From assembly GCF_000819745.1 (NCBI RefSeq), contig NZ_CDDA01000037.1, positions 1 to 64,000 on the forward strand: a stretch of 64,000 nucleotides of DNA, read 5' to 3'. The translations under genes and the position numbers were made by a program. This document shows positions 18,533 through 27,553 of this stretch, one piece after another. Within the stretch, counting starts at the first letter, position 1. Every line of letters starts with the position of its first letter. Source of the stretch: Aeromonas bestiarum. GTDB lineage: Bacteria > Pseudomonadota > Gammaproteobacteria > Enterobacterales > Aeromonadaceae. The notes under the pieces were generated by a model. The model made no database searches. It saw only the letters and a program-made list of their open reading frames with translations, and had not been told where the DNA came from.

Positions 18533-20037
18533 TGGCAGCGTACCAGCTCGATGACACGAGTCTGCCTGCAGCCCTGCCCGAGCTGCCGTTCGCCTTTGCC
18601 CGCAACTTCGGTGTCGTCCTGACCGAGCGGCAGGGAACCCCCCTGCTGCTGTGTCGTCCTGGGGTGGCGCCGCAAACCCTGCTGGAGGTGCGGCGGGTGG
18701 CGGGCTGCGCCTTCGAGGTGGAGCAGCTCGGCAGTGACGAGTTTGAAGAGCTGCTGATGGCGCACTACCAGCGCGACTCTTCCGAGGCGCGTCAGCTGAT
18801 GGAAGATCTCGGCAACGAGATGGACTTCTTCGCCCTGGCCGAGGAGCTGCCGCAAAGCGAGGATCTGCTGGACGCCGATGACGACGCCCCCATCATTCGC
18901 CTCATCAACGCCATGTTGAGCGAGGCGATAAAAGAGGAGGCGTCTGACATCCATATCGAGACCTTCGAGCGGGTGCTGGTCATTCGCTTCCGCATCGATG
19001 GCGTGCTGCGGGAGATACTGCGGCCTCATCGCAAGCTGGCTTCCCTGCTGGTGTCGCGCATCAAGGTCATGTCGCGGATGGACATAGCCGAGAAGCGGGT
19101 GCCCCAGGATGGCCGCATCTCGCTGCGTATCGGTGGCCGGGCGGTGGACGTGCGGGTGTCGACCATGCCGTCCAGCTACGGCGAGCGGGTGGTGTTGCGT
19201 CTGCTCGACAAGAACAACGTGCGCCTCGAGCTCAAGCAGCTCGGCATGACGCTGGCCAACCGCAACATCATCAGCGAACTCATTCGCAAGCCCCACGGCA
19301 TCATTCTGGTGACAGGCCCGACCGGTTCGGGCAAGTCCACCACCCTGTATGCGGCGCTCTCCGAGATCAACTCGCGGGATCGCAACATTCTCACGGTGGA
19401 AGATCCTATCGAATATGACCTGGAGGGTGTGGGTCAGACTCAGGTCAACACCAAGGTGGACATGACCTTCGCCCGCGGCCTGCGCGCCATTCTGCGTCAG
19501 GATCCGGATGTGGTAATGGTGGGGGAAATTCGCGACCTCGAGACCGCCCAGATAGCGGTGCAGGCGTCTCTGACCGGTCACCTGGTGATGTCGACCCTGC
19601 ACACCAACACCGCCATAGGTGCCATCACCCGGATGCGGGACATGGGGATAGAGCCTTTCCTGCTCTCCTCGTCCCTGTTGGCTGTGCTGGCCCAGCGGCT
19701 GGTGCGGACCCTCTGCCCGGATTGCCGCGCCCCGCGCCCCATCACGGAGCAGGAGCGTCTGGCCATGGGCATGGAACTGGCGCCGGATCAGCAGGTGTGG
19801 CGGCCGGTGGGCTGCGAGCAGTGCAACCACACCGGCTATCGCGGCCGGACCGGCATTCACGAGCTGGTGGTGATCGACGAGGCGGTGCGCGAAGCGATCC
19901 ACAGCGCCAGCGGCGAGCTGGCCATAGAGCGGCTGATCCGGGACCATACCCCCAGCATACGCCGCGACGGCATCGACAAGGTGCTCAAGGGGCAGACCAG
20001 CCTCGAAGAGGTGCTGCGCGTGACCCGGGAAGACTGA
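18532..20037 (+). CDS. exeE: Type II secretion ATPase ExeE (GspE)
   Basis: Cytoplasmic hexameric ATPase that powers pseudopilus assembly, 501 aa. N1E domain binding ExeL (about 1-100), Walker [10 protein letters not shown] at about residue 262, Walker B region VVMVGEIRD at about 327, His box, and the zinc tetracysteine CPDC...CEQC between about 395 and 433. It overlaps exeD by one base. A degenerate copy of its last codons lies in the gap before exeF (see the repeat at 20058). Confidence 0.96.
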   Translation: MAAYQLDDTSLPAALPELPFAFARNFGVVLTERQGTPLLLCRPGVAPQTLLEVRRVAGCAFEVEQLGSDEFEELLMAHYQRDSSEARQLMEDLGNEMDFFALAEELPQSEDLLDADDDAPIIRLINAMLSEAIKEEASDIHIETFERVLVIRFRIDGVLREILRPHRKLASLLVSRIKVMSRMDIAEKRVPQDGRISLRIGGRAVDVRVSTMPSSYGERVVLRLLDKNNVRLELKQLGMTLANRNIISELIRKPHGIILVTGPTGSGKSTTLYAALSEINSRDRNILTVEDPIEYDLEGVGQTQVNTKVDMTFARGLRAILRQDPDVVMVGEIRDLETAQIAVQASLTGHLVMSTLHTNTAIGAITRMRDMGIEPFLLSSSLLAVLAQRLVRTLCPDCRAPRPITEQERLAMGMELAPDQQVWRPVGCEQCNHTGYRGRTGIHELVVIDEAVREAIHSASGELAIERLIRDHTPSIRRDGIDKVLKGQTSLEEVLRVTRED

Positions 20038-20057
20038 CCGCTGGGCATGGAGTCAGC

Positions 20058-20117
20058 TGCTCAAGGGCCAGAGCCAAGTCTCTGGAAGAAATATTGCGCG
20101 TGACCCGGGAAGATTGA
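20058..20117 (+). repeat. Degenerate echo of the exeE 3' end
   Basis: Downstream of the exeE stop, bases 20058-20117 repeat the last ~19 codons of exeE. The final ten codons read EEILRVTRED-stop against [10 protein letters not shown]-stop in the gene, with five synonymous changes across the last twelve codons and one Val-to-Ile change. A 4-nt insertion upstream of Ser-Leu-Glu-Glu breaks the frame, so the echo is not translated as part of ExeE. Confidence 0.85.
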
Positions 20118-20188
20118 TGTTTGGTCAGGCAAGCGATTTGAATCGGGATAACGAGACGTCACAGTGCTAGGGCAGAGGAGCAAGAGTA

Positions 20189-21409
20189 TTGTCAGCATTT
20201 GAATACAAAGCCCTCGACAGCAAGGGGCGCCAGAAGCAGGGGGTGACCGAGGGTGACTCGGCCCGTCAGGTGCGCCAGCAACTGCGTGAGCAGGGGCTGA
20301 CCCCGCTCGAGGTGAACGAGACCACAGAGAAGGCAAAGCGGGAAGCGAATCGCTTCGTGCTGTTTCGCCGTGGCGCCTCCACTTCCGAGCTGGCTCTCAT
20401 CACCCGTCAGCTGGCGACCCTGGTGGGCGCAGGGCTGACCATCGAAGAGGCGCTGAGGGCGGTGGCCGAGCAGTGCGAGAAGGCCCATCTGCGCAGCCTG
20501 GTGGCGACGGTACGCAGCAAGGTGGTAGAAGGTTACTCGCTGGCCGATTCGCTGGGGGCCTTCCCTCACGTGTTCGATCAGCTGTTTCGCTCCATGGTGG
20601 CGGCCGGTGAAAAATCGGGCCATCTGGAGAAGGTGCTGAACCGGCTCGCCGACTACACGGAGCAGCGCCAGCACATGCGCACCAAGCTGCTGCAGGCGAT
20701 GATCTACCCCATAGTCCTCACTCTGGTGGCGGTCGGGGTCATCTCGATCCTGCTCACCGCAGTCGTGCCCAAGGTGGTGGCCCAGTTTGAACACATGGGC
20801 CAGCAACTGCCTGCGACGACCCGTTTCCTCATCGGCACCAGCGAGCTGATGCAGCATTACGGCCTCTGGTTCCTGCTGCTGCTGTTTATCGGTGGTTTTG
20901 TCTGGCGCTGGTGGCTGACCGACGAGAAGCGTCGCCGTCACTGGCATCAGCTGGTGCTGCGCCTGCCGGTCATAGGCCGGGTCAGCCGTGGTCTCAATAC
21001 CGCCCGCTTCGCCCGCACCCTCAGCATACTCAACGCCAGCGCCGTGCCCCTGCTGGAGGGGATGAAGATCGCCGGCGAAGTGCTCTCCAATGACTTCGCC
21101 CGTACTCGCATCGGTGAGGCCACCGAACGGGTGCGGGAGGGGACCAGCCTGCGCAAGGCTCTGGATGAAACCAAGATTTTCCCGCCCATGATGCTGCACA
21201 TGATCGCCTCCGGCGAGCAGAGCGGCGAGCTCGACAGCATGCTGGAGCGGGCGGCTGACAACCAGGACAGGGAATTTGAAACCCAGGTGAACATCGCACT
21301 CGGCGTGTTCGAGCCCCTGCTGGTGGTCTCCATGGCCGGGGTCGTGCTGTTTATCGTGATGTCGATCCTGCAGCCGATCCTCGAGCTCAACAACATGGTG
21401 AATTTATGA
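20189..21409 (+). CDS. exeF: Type II secretion inner-membrane platform protein ExeF (GspF)
   Basis: Polytopic platform protein, 406 aa, at the core of the inner-membrane assembly. Two homologous cytoplasmic four-helix T2SSF domains (about 70-195 and 275-395) and three transmembrane segments (about 170-195, 222-242, 375-395). The start is TTG at 20189, preceded by GAGGAG at 8 nt; the N-terminal SAFEYKALDSKGR matches GspF. Both flanks carry echoes: exeE's end upstream and exeF's own end downstream. Confidence 0.95.
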   Translation: MSAFEYKALDSKGRQKQGVTEGDSARQVRQQLREQGLTPLEVNETTEKAKREANRFVLFRRGASTSELALITRQLATLVGAGLTIEEALRAVAEQCEKAHLRSLVATVRSKVVEGYSLADSLGAFPHVFDQLFRSMVAAGEKSGHLEKVLNRLADYTEQRQHMRTKLLQAMIYPIVLTLVAVGVISILLTAVVPKVVAQFEHMGQQLPATTRFLIGTSELMQHYGLWFLLLLFIGGFVWRWWLTDEKRRRHWHQLVLRLPVIGRVSRGLNTARFARTLSILNASAVPLLEGMKIAGEVLSNDFARTRIGEATERVREGTSLRKALDETKIFPPMMLHMIASGEQSGELDSMLERAADNQDREFETQVNIALGVFEPLLVVSMAGVVLFIVMSILQPILELNNMVNL

Positions 21410-21431
21410 TGTTGGCGTGAGGGTGACTTCG

Positions 21432-21482
21432 GTCGATCCTGCCGTCAATTCGCTCGAACTCAATAATATGGTCAATCTCTGA
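21432..21482 (+). repeat. Degenerate echo of the exeF 3' end
   Basis: Twenty-odd bases after the exeF stop, the sequence repeats its 3' end. GTCGATCCTGC matches exactly; then the last nine codons encode LELNNMVNL-stop in both copies. Five of those nine codons differ and all five changes are synonymous. A 2-nt indel separates the two matching parts. Confidence 0.88.
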
Positions 21483-21518
21483 TGGCCCGCGCCATCTCAT
21501 TTCGTTAGGGAGTAAGTC

Positions 21519-21950
21519 ATGCAAAAGCGTCGTCAATCCGGTTTTACCCTGCTGGAAGTCATGGTGGTCATAGTGATCCTCGGGATCCTGGCCAGCCTGG
21601 TGGTGCCCAACCTGATGGGCAACAAGGAGAAGGCTGACCAGCAGAAAGCCGTCTCCGATATAGTGGCGCTGGAAAATGCCCTCGACATGTACAAGCTGGA
21701 CAACAACCGTTACCCGACCACGGAGCAGGGCCTGGATGCACTGGTCAACAAGCCGACCGCCGCCCCCGAGCCGCGCAGCTACCGTGACGGCGGCTACATC
21801 AAGCGCCTGCCGCAGGATCCCTGGGGCAACCCGTACCAGATGCTGAGCCCGGGCCAGTTTGGCAAGATCGACATCTTCTCCATGGGGCTGGATGGCGAAG
21901 CCGGTACCGATGACGACATCGGCAACTGGAATCTGAAGGATTTCCAATAA
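21519..21950 (+). CDS. exeG: Major pseudopilin ExeG (GspG)
   Basis: Major subunit of the type II secretion pseudopilus, 143 aa. Prepilin leader MQKRRQSG with cleavage before FTLLE (Glu5 present), a 20-residue hydrophobic helix (VMVVIVILGILASLVVPNLM), and the C-terminal domain with the calcium-binding Asp cluster GTDDDIGNW. Processed and N-methylated by the prepilin peptidase, which is not in this window. SD GGGAG precedes the ATG. Confidence 0.96.
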   Translation: MQKRRQSGFTLLEVMVVIVILGILASLVVPNLMGNKEKADQQKAVSDIVALENALDMYKLDNNRYPTTEQGLDALVNKPTAAPEPRSYRDGGYIKRLPQDPWGNPYQMLSPGQFGKIDIFSMGLDGEAGTDDDIGNWNLKDFQ

Positions 21951-21994
21951 GTGATTGATTGCGCTGCCATCAAGCTGCTGTGGATGAGGCTGCC

Positions 21995-22206
21995 GTGAGG
22001 GGCTCGTCGTCTCGTCATCGCCAAGCCGGCTTCACCCTGCGGGAGGTGATGTTGAGTGGCGCCATGCTGATGAAGCTGGAGTCTGCTGTCGTCACCTTGG
22101 TGGGGTGGGACCAATGAGGCGTCATCGCCAGTCGGGTTTCCCCCATGGCGCCATGCTGATGAGGCGGGAGTCTGCTGTCGTCACCTTGGTGGGGTGGGAC
22201 CAATGA
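21995..22206 (+). repeat. Two degenerate, ATGA-linked copies of the exeH 5' end
   Basis: Two mini reading frames precede exeH. The first (GTG 21995 to TGA 22117, 40 codons) contains RHRQAGFTLREV; the second (ATG 22114 to TGA 22206, 30 codons) contains RHRQSGF and then a deletion. Both end in ESAVVTLVGWDQ-stop. Each stop codon overlaps the next start by ATGA, the last one being exeH's. A segment of at least 47 bp (22081-22127 and 22170-22216) is identical between them. Compared with exeH they share the leader and the start of the hydrophobic helix. Confidence 0.9.
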
Positions 22207-22754
22207 GGCGTCATCGTCAGTCGGGTTTCACCCTGCTGGAGGTATTGCTGGTGGCCATGCTGATGGGGCTGGTGGCCACCGCCGTCACCCTCAGCATGGG
22301 GGGCGCCAGAGGCGATCGCGAGCTCGACAAGCAGGCGCGCCGCTTCATGGCGACCCTGCAACAGGCGCAGGAGTATTCGGTGATGGATGGCCGGCTGGTG
22401 GGGCTTCGCATCGAGGATCACGGCTGGCAGTTCATGCAGCGTGCCGCCAAGGATCGCAAGTGGCAGGCGCTGACCGGCGACAAGATCCTGGGACAGGTAC
22501 AACTGCCCGACACCATGTTGCTGGCCATCGAACTCGAAGGGTTCAGCTGGCGAACCGAGTCCGACAAGAAAACCGAGCGGGGTCGGGACGAGAAGGCGCG
22601 CACGCCCCAGGTGCTGATCTTCCCCGGTGGCGAGCTCAGCCCCTTCGTGCTGACGCTGACCCAGCAGGATGAGGATGTGCGCTACCTGCGTACGGTCAAG
22701 GCGGATGAATTCGGCCGCTTGCGACTGCTGCAGGACGAGGAGGAAGAGGAATGA
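22203..22754 (+). CDS. exeH: Minor pseudopilin ExeH (GspH)
   Basis: Minor pseudopilin, 183 aa. Prepilin leader MRRHRQSG, cleavage before FTLLE, hydrophobic helix VLLVAMLMGLVATAVTL, then the globular GspH domain. The ATG at 22203 overlaps the stop of an upstream mini reading frame; no independent strong SD is visible apart from a G-rich stretch (GGTGGGGTGGGA), so expression may depend on translation through the upstream mini frames. The stop overlaps exeI (ATGA). Confidence 0.93.
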   Translation: MRRHRQSGFTLLEVLLVAMLMGLVATAVTLSMGGARGDRELDKQARRFMATLQQAQEYSVMDGRLVGLRIEDHGWQFMQRAAKDRKWQALTGDKILGQVQLPDTMLLAIELEGFSWRTESDKKTERGRDEKARTPQVLIFPGGELSPFVLTLTQQDEDVRYLRTVKADEFGRLRLLQDEEEEE

Positions 22755-23110
22755 ACGCCCGTGGCATGACATTGCTGGAAGTCATGGTCGCACTGGCGGT
22801 GTTTGCCATCGCGGGTCTCGCCGTGATGAAAACCGCCAGCGAGCACCTCTCTGCGCTCAATTATCTGGAAGAGAAGACGCTGGCGACCTGGGTGGTGGAG
22901 AATCAGCTGGTGCAGCAGAAGCTGGAGGCCAAGTGGCCCGGTGACAGCTGGGTGGAAGGGGACGAGCAGATGGCAGGCCAGACCTGGTACTGGCGCTATC
23001 GCGGCGTCGCCACCGCCGACAACAACTTCAAGGCGCTGGATATGGAAGTGCGTACCGCGCCCAAGGCCGAGAGCCCAGTGGCCTTCATCCGGACCTATAT
23101 CAGCCGATGA
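22751..23110 (+). CDS. exeI: Minor pseudopilin ExeI (GspI)
   Basis: Minor pseudopilin of 119 aa that initiates the pseudopilus tip complex with ExeJ and ExeK. Short prepilin leader MNARG followed by [20 protein letters not shown] (Glu5 present) and a small C-terminal domain (about 40-119). Coupled by ATGA overlaps to exeH upstream and to the first exeJ start downstream. Confidence 0.94.
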
Positions 23111-23832
23111 CAACCGCCAACGACACCCAAATGAAGTCCCGTCAGAGCGGCTTCACCCTGCTGGAGACGTCGATGCGGCCATCGCCAGTACCAAGGCCGC
23201 GAGTTCGGCATTGCATGCGTCAGGGCGGTTTTACTCTGCTGGAGATGCTGGTGGCCATCGCCATCTTCGCCAGCCTCAGCATGGGCGCCTATCAGGTGCT
23301 GCAAGGTGTGCTCACCAGCGACGAGGTGGCCAAGAAGAAGGAGGCCCGCCTCTCCGAGTTGCAGCTGGCCTTCACCCTGATGGAGCGGGACATCACCCAG
23401 ATGGTGCCCCGCAGCGGCCGTATCGACGGCGAGAACAACAAGGTGCTGCTGGCGGCATCCCGCTTCGGCCAGCAGAGCGATGACTGGGGCATGGCCTTTA
23501 TCCGCGGTGGCTGGCTCAATCCGGATGGCATGCTGCCACGTTCCGGTTTGCAGCGGGTCGGCTGGCGGCTCAAGGATCACAAGCTGGAGCGGCTGAGCTA
23601 TCTCTATCCGGATCCCGTGATAGGCACAGAGCCGCGCATCCAGCCCATGCTGGATCGGGTGACGGCGCTGCGGCTCTATTTTTACGACAAGGGGGCCTGG
23701 AAGGAGGAGTGGACCCAGCGCAACGTGCTGCCTTACGGCCTGGCGGTGGAGCTGGATCTGGAAGATTACGGCACCCTTCGCCGCCAGTTCCTCATCGGGG
23801 CCGGTGGCCAGCGAGCTGAAAATGCGAACTAA
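23107..23832 (+). CDS. exeJ: Minor pseudopilin ExeJ (GspJ) with a duplicated prepilin signal
   Basis: Minor pseudopilin of the tip complex. From the exeI-coupled ATG (23107) the frame gives 241 aa and contains two prepilin signals: [10 protein letters not shown] at about residue 15 and [10 protein letters not shown] at about residue 40. Only the second is followed by a hydrophobic helix ([19 protein letters not shown]). An alternative ATG at 23215 starts right at the second signal (205 aa) but lacks a clear SD. The mature protein should begin at the second FTLLE. The globular GspJ domain is intact. Confidence 0.9.
23131..23190 (+). repeat. Degenerate echo of the exeJ 5' end inside the exeJ frame
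   Basis: CGTCAGAGCGGCTTCACCC... at 23143 is repeated as CGTCAGGGCGGTTTTACTC... at 23218; both continue CTGCTGGAGA and later GGCCATCGCCA. The first copy has small indels that destroy the hydrophobic helix but leave the frame open into the real exeJ. Confidence 0.82.
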
Positions 23833-24841
23833 GCGGACCGGCAGCATGCCGTCTTGTCGTCGCCAGGGGGGCATGGCCCTGCTGGTGGTGCTGCTCATCT
23901 TGTCGGTGATGGTGATCATCGCCAGCAACATGAGTGGCCGCCTGCAGCTGGAGTTGCGCCGTACCGGCAACCTCACCGCCGGCAAGCAGGCCTGGTGGTA
24001 TGCCATGTCGGCGGAAGCCCTGGTGAGCAAGGTGCTGGTTCAGGATTTCAAGGATGACCCCAATGTGGTGAACCTGGGGCAGAACTGGGCCAGGCAGGAT
24101 GCTGTCTTCCCGGTGGATGACGGCAAGCTGACCGGCCGGGTGCGGGATCTGCAATCCTGCTTCAACCTCAACAGCCTGAGCGTGCCCCTGAAAGACGGGA
24201 TCAGCGGCGACGACCTCGAGAAGCAGCCTTATCCGGTGAAGGCGTTTCGCGCCCTGCTCAAGCAGCTCGAGGTCGAGGATTACGAGGCGGTGCAGCTGAC
24301 CGATGCCATCCGCGACTGGACCGACAAGGACACGGCACTGGTCTCCAGCTACGGCGCCGAGGATGCCTATTACGAGGGGCTGACGCCCCCTTATCTGACC
24401 GCGAACCAGTGGATGCTCAGCACGGACGAGCTGAGGGCGGTGCGCGGTGTGAGCGCCAGGCTGTATGCCCGGTTGGCGCCTTATGTCTGCGCCCTGCCTA
24501 GCGACAAGCTGCTGGTGAACATCAACACCATCAAGCCGGAACAGGCGGCGCTGCTGGTGGCCCTCTATCTGGACAAGGTGGGGCTCGATGACGCCAAGCG
24601 GGTGCTGACCAGCCGCCCCCAGAAGGGGTGGAAGGAGAAAAAGGCGATGACGGATCAGATGCCGGTACCGCTGAGCACCATCCCCGGGCTGGATGCCGTG
24701 CTGGACGTCAAGAGCAGCTACTTCGAGGCCAGGCTGATCGCCGAGGTGGGTGATACCCGGGCCAGGCTGGAGAGCGTCTTCGTGCGTGGCAAGGACAACA
24801 AGCTGGTGATGCTGCGCCGCCTCAACGGCGGCGCCGAATGA
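23822..24841 (+). CDS. exeK: Minor pseudopilin ExeK (GspK)
   Basis: Large minor pseudopilin that caps the tip, 339 aa. Leader ending RRQGG, then [17 protein letters not shown]; it lacks Glu5, as is normal for GspK. The two-domain globular part includes the helical insertion typical of GspK (about 100-220). The ATG at 23822 overlaps the exeJ end; 23846 is an alternative closer to the leader. Confidence 0.92.
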
Positions 24842-24962
24842 CAGACAGGTGTGGGTGGCGGCCGCTGGCCGTACCCGCCCTGACCCCGTATTGGACAGCA
24901 GCCGAGAGCTGCGCTCCCGCCCATCCAGAGGGATGCGGACGGGAATGGCAGGAGAGATATTT

Positions 24963-26147
24963 GTGAGCGAGAGTCTGGTCATCCGTCTGGGGACCAATGC
25001 GCAGCAACCGGTCGAGTGGCTGGTGTGGTCGGCCAAGGAGGAGGAGATCATTGCCTCCGGCACCCTGGCCTCGGCCCATGCCCTCGGCGAGTTGCGGGAG
25101 CGTGCCGGTGGCCGCCCCGTGGTGACCCTGGTACCGGGCAGCGATCTTATCTTCCGGCGGGTGAGCCTGCCGGGCAAATACAGTCGCCAGGCTGCGGCCG
25201 CCTTGCCCTACCTGCTGGAGGAGCAGATCGCATCCGACGTGGATGAGCTGCATCTGGTGGTGCTGGGCCACGAGGGCCACGAGGTGGACCTGATGGCGGT
25301 CGACAAGGAGAAGATGCAGATCTGGCTGGGCTGGCTGCAGCAGGCGGGCCTCAAGAGCCAGCAGCTGTTGCCGGACGTGCTGGCCCTGCCGCCCGCTGCC
25401 GACGGCTGGTCTGCCCTGCAACTTGGCAAGGAGTGGCTGCTGCGTCAGGGCCCCTGTCAGGGCATAGTGGCCGACGAGTCGCTGCTGGCCATGTTGCTGG
25501 CGGCCGAGGCCGACCCCGTCACCATCCACAGCCATACCCCCTTGCCGGCGATCCCGGCGGCCAACTGGCTGGCGGCGGATCCCGAACTGCCCATGCTGTT
25601 GCTGGCCAAAGGGGCGCTGAACTGCCAGGCCAACCTGTTGCAGGGCCCCTACCGGCCGCAGACCGAATATTCCCGCTACTGGCTGCAGTGGCGCAAGGTG
25701 GCCGTAGTGGCCGGGCTCTTGCTGCTGGTGGCGCTGACCCAGCGCGGTATGCATCTTTATCAGCTGGCGGAGCAGGACAAGGCCCTCAAGGCCGAGATCC
25801 GGCAGGTCTACACCCGCATCTTCCCGGGGGAGAACCGCATCGTCAACGTGCGCAGCCAGATGGCACAGCACCTCAAGTTGCTGGGGCAGACCCCGCAGGA
25901 TGGCGTGCTCTTGCTGCTGACCGAACTGGCCCCCACCTTTGCCGAGGTGCCGGGTCTCAAACCGCAGGTGTTGCGTTTCGACGCCGCCAGGGGCGAGCTG
26001 AGATTGCAGGTGACGGCGCCCGGTTTCGCCGAGATAGAGCGCTTTCGCGAACTGGCGGGCAAGCGCTTCGAGGTGCAGCAGGGCGAGGTGCGCAGCACAG
26101 AGGGCAAGGTTGAAGGGGCACTGGTGCTGAAGGGTAAATCATCATGA
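24963..26147 (+). CDS. exeL: Type II secretion protein ExeL (GspL)
   Basis: Bitopic inner-membrane protein, 394 aa, that recruits the ATPase ExeE. Cytoplasmic actin-like domain (about 1-235), a transmembrane helix at about 245-265 ([15 protein letters not shown]), and a periplasmic ferredoxin-like domain. Start is GTG at 24963 with AGGAGA 7 nt upstream; the frame extends to 24849 but without an SD. The 121-bp gap to exeK is unusually long for this operon. Confidence 0.93.
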   Translation: MSESLVIRLGTNAQQPVEWLVWSAKEEEIIASGTLASAHALGELRERAGGRPVVTLVPGSDLIFRRVSLPGKYSRQAAAALPYLLEEQIASDVDELHLVVLGHEGHEVDLMAVDKEKMQIWLGWLQQAGLKSQQLLPDVLALPPAADGWSALQLGKEWLLRQGPCQGIVADESLLAMLLAAEADPVTIHSHTPLPAIPAANWLAADPELPMLLLAKGALNCQANLLQGPYRPQTEYSRYWLQWRKVAVVAGLLLLVALTQRGMHLYQLAEQDKALKAEIRQVYTRIFPGENRIVNVRSQMAQHLKLLGQTPQDGVLLLLTELAPTFAEVPGLKPQVLRFDAARGELRLQVTAPGFAEIERFRELAGKRFEVQQGEVRSTEGKVEGALVLKGKSS

Positions 26148-26635
26148 TGGACAAACTACAAGGCTGGTGGCGCAGCATCAGCGCCCGCGAGCAGCGGCTG
26201 GTGGCCGTGGGGGGCAGTTGCCTGCTGATCGGGTTCTGCTACTGGATCGTCTGGCAACCCATCGCCAACCGCATCGCCGAGCGCGAGCGGCAGGTGCTGA
26301 GCCAGCAACAGACCCTCGCTTGGCTCAAGGAGAAGGGGGAAGAGGTGCTGGCGATGCAGGGCGGTCAGGGCCGCCAGATCGACACCAGCGGTACCCTGGA
26401 AGGGGTGGTGAACCGCACCGCCTTCAACCAGAAGATCAAGATTGCCCGTCTGCAACCCCAGGGTCAGGAGCTGCAGGTGTGGATCGATACGGTCCAGTTC
26501 GATGATTTGCTGATCTGGCTGGCGAGCCTGGCCGATCAGCACGGCGTCCAGGTGCAGGTCATCGAGGTGGCCCGCGAGAATCTGGCGCCGGGTCTGGTCA
26601 AGGTCAGACGCCTGCAGTTGAGTCGTCCCCAATGA
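26144..26635 (+). CDS. exeM: Type II secretion protein ExeM (GspM)
   Basis: Bitopic inner-membrane partner of ExeL, 163 aa. One transmembrane helix (about 17-38, [20 protein letters not shown]) and a periplasmic ferredoxin-like domain. ATGATG at 26144/26147 overlaps the exeL stop. Its own stop overlaps an ATG (26632), the start of a 34-codon frame that ends in an echo of exeM's last codons. Confidence 0.93.
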   Translation: MMDKLQGWWRSISAREQRLVAVGGSCLLIGFCYWIVWQPIANRIAERERQVLSQQQTLAWLKEKGEEVLAMQGGQGRQIDTSGTLEGVVNRTAFNQKIKIARLQPQGQELQVWIDTVQFDDLLIWLASLADQHGVQVQVIEVARENLAPGLVKVRRLQLSRPQ

Positions 26636-26736
26636 CGCCTGGCGTGCCTAGCGCAGTCCGGTTTCCGGCATCTCGTCCCGGTATGGTGCCGGGCCTGGCC
26701 AAGGCCAGATATTTGCAATCGAGTCGTTTTCTATGA
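26632..26736 (+). repeat. 34-codon linker frame ending in a degenerate echo of the exeM 3' end
   Basis: Between exeM and exeN one open frame runs from ATG 26632 (ATGA overlap with exeM) to TGA 26736 (ATGA overlap with exeN). Its last 17 codons read MVPGLAKARYLQSSRFL, matching the exeM end [17 protein letters not shown] at ten of 17 positions. The echo therefore keeps an overlap with exeN like that of a normal operon junction. Confidence 0.85.
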
Positions 26737-27491
26737 AGCAAAAAGTACTGATCGCCGCCCTGTTCCTGGTGGCCTATCTCGGTTTTCTGCTGGTGAAACT
26801 GCCAGCCACCCTGGTGGTGCGCCATCTGCCGTTGCCGCCCAACCTGGTGCAGCTGGAAGGGGTGAGCGGCACCCTCTGGAGCGGCCAGGTCGCCCGGCTG
26901 CAATACGCCAGCGAGTCGCTGACCCAGCTGCGCTGGGAGCTCAACGGCTGGTCGCTGTTGCGCTTCGCCCCCGAGGTCTCCCTGCGTTTCGGTGATCGCA
27001 GCGGCCTCAACGGCCAGGGCGTGGTCGGCTGGAACGGCGCCGCCTTTGGTCGCGACATCACCCTCAACGTGCCCGCGCCCTGGGTGCTGGATCGGGTGCC
27101 CATGCGGTTGCCGTTCCCGCTGACGGTGGCGGGCCAACTGCAGCTCAAGGTCGATCAGTTTGCCCAGGGCAATCCCTGGTGTGACAATCTCTACGGCAAC
27201 CTCCATTGGTATGGTGCCGATGCCGATACCCCGGCCGGCAAGCTGCCGCTAGGGGATCCCGAGCTCAAGCTGACCTGCATCGACTCCCGGCTGGTGGCCG
27301 AGCTCAAGCAGGGCTCGGAGGCGGTGCAGGTGCTGGGCAAGCTGGAGCTGCAGCCCAATCGCCAGTACCTGTTCCAGGGCACCCTCAAACCGGGCCCGGA
27401 ACTGCCGGATCAGATGAAGCAGGGGCTGCCCTTCCTCGGCCAGCCCGACGGTCAGGGGCGCTTCCCGCTGCGCTACCAGGGGCGTATCTGA
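26733..27491 (+). CDS. exeN: Type II secretion protein ExeN (GspN)
   Basis: Last gene of the operon, 252 aa, GspN family: one N-terminal transmembrane helix (about 5-24, VLIAALFLVAYLGFLLVKLP) and a periplasmic beta-rich domain with two cysteines (WCDNLYG and LTCID). The function in secretion is not well defined and many systems lack it. A terminator follows 35 bp later. exeO (prepilin peptidase) is not adjacent, as in other Aeromonas. Confidence 0.93.
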   Translation: MKQKVLIAALFLVAYLGFLLVKLPATLVVRHLPLPPNLVQLEGVSGTLWSGQVARLQYASESLTQLRWELNGWSLLRFAPEVSLRFGDRSGLNGQGVVGWNGAAFGRDITLNVPAPWVLDRVPMRLPFPLTVAGQLQLKVDQFAQGNPWCDNLYGNLHWYGADADTPAGKLPLGDPELKLTCIDSRLVAELKQGSEAVQVLGKLELQPNRQYLFQGTLKPGPELPDQMKQGLPFLGQPDGQGRFPLRYQGRI

Positions 27492-27525
27492 CGATACTGT
27501 CTGGTGTTGTGGACGCATGATGAAA

Positions 27526-27549
27526 ATAACCCCGCTTCGGCGGGGTTAT
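27526..27549. terminator. Bidirectional terminator after exeN
   Basis: Perfect 10-bp stem ATAACCCCGC / GCGGGGTTAT with a TTCG tetraloop between the convergent exeN and the LuxR-type gene; the minus-strand side is followed by TTTTC. Confidence 0.85.
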
Positions 27550-27553
27550 GTCG

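Noticed and set aside
24842-24962. A further echo in the long exeK-exeL gap
   Set aside because: Only scattered short matches to the exeL start (GAGAG, CATCC); not better than chance by eye.
20058-26736. Insertion-sequence or transposon footprints as cause of the exe echoes
   Set aside because: No terminal inverted repeats, transposase fragments or target-site duplications were seen at the junctions.
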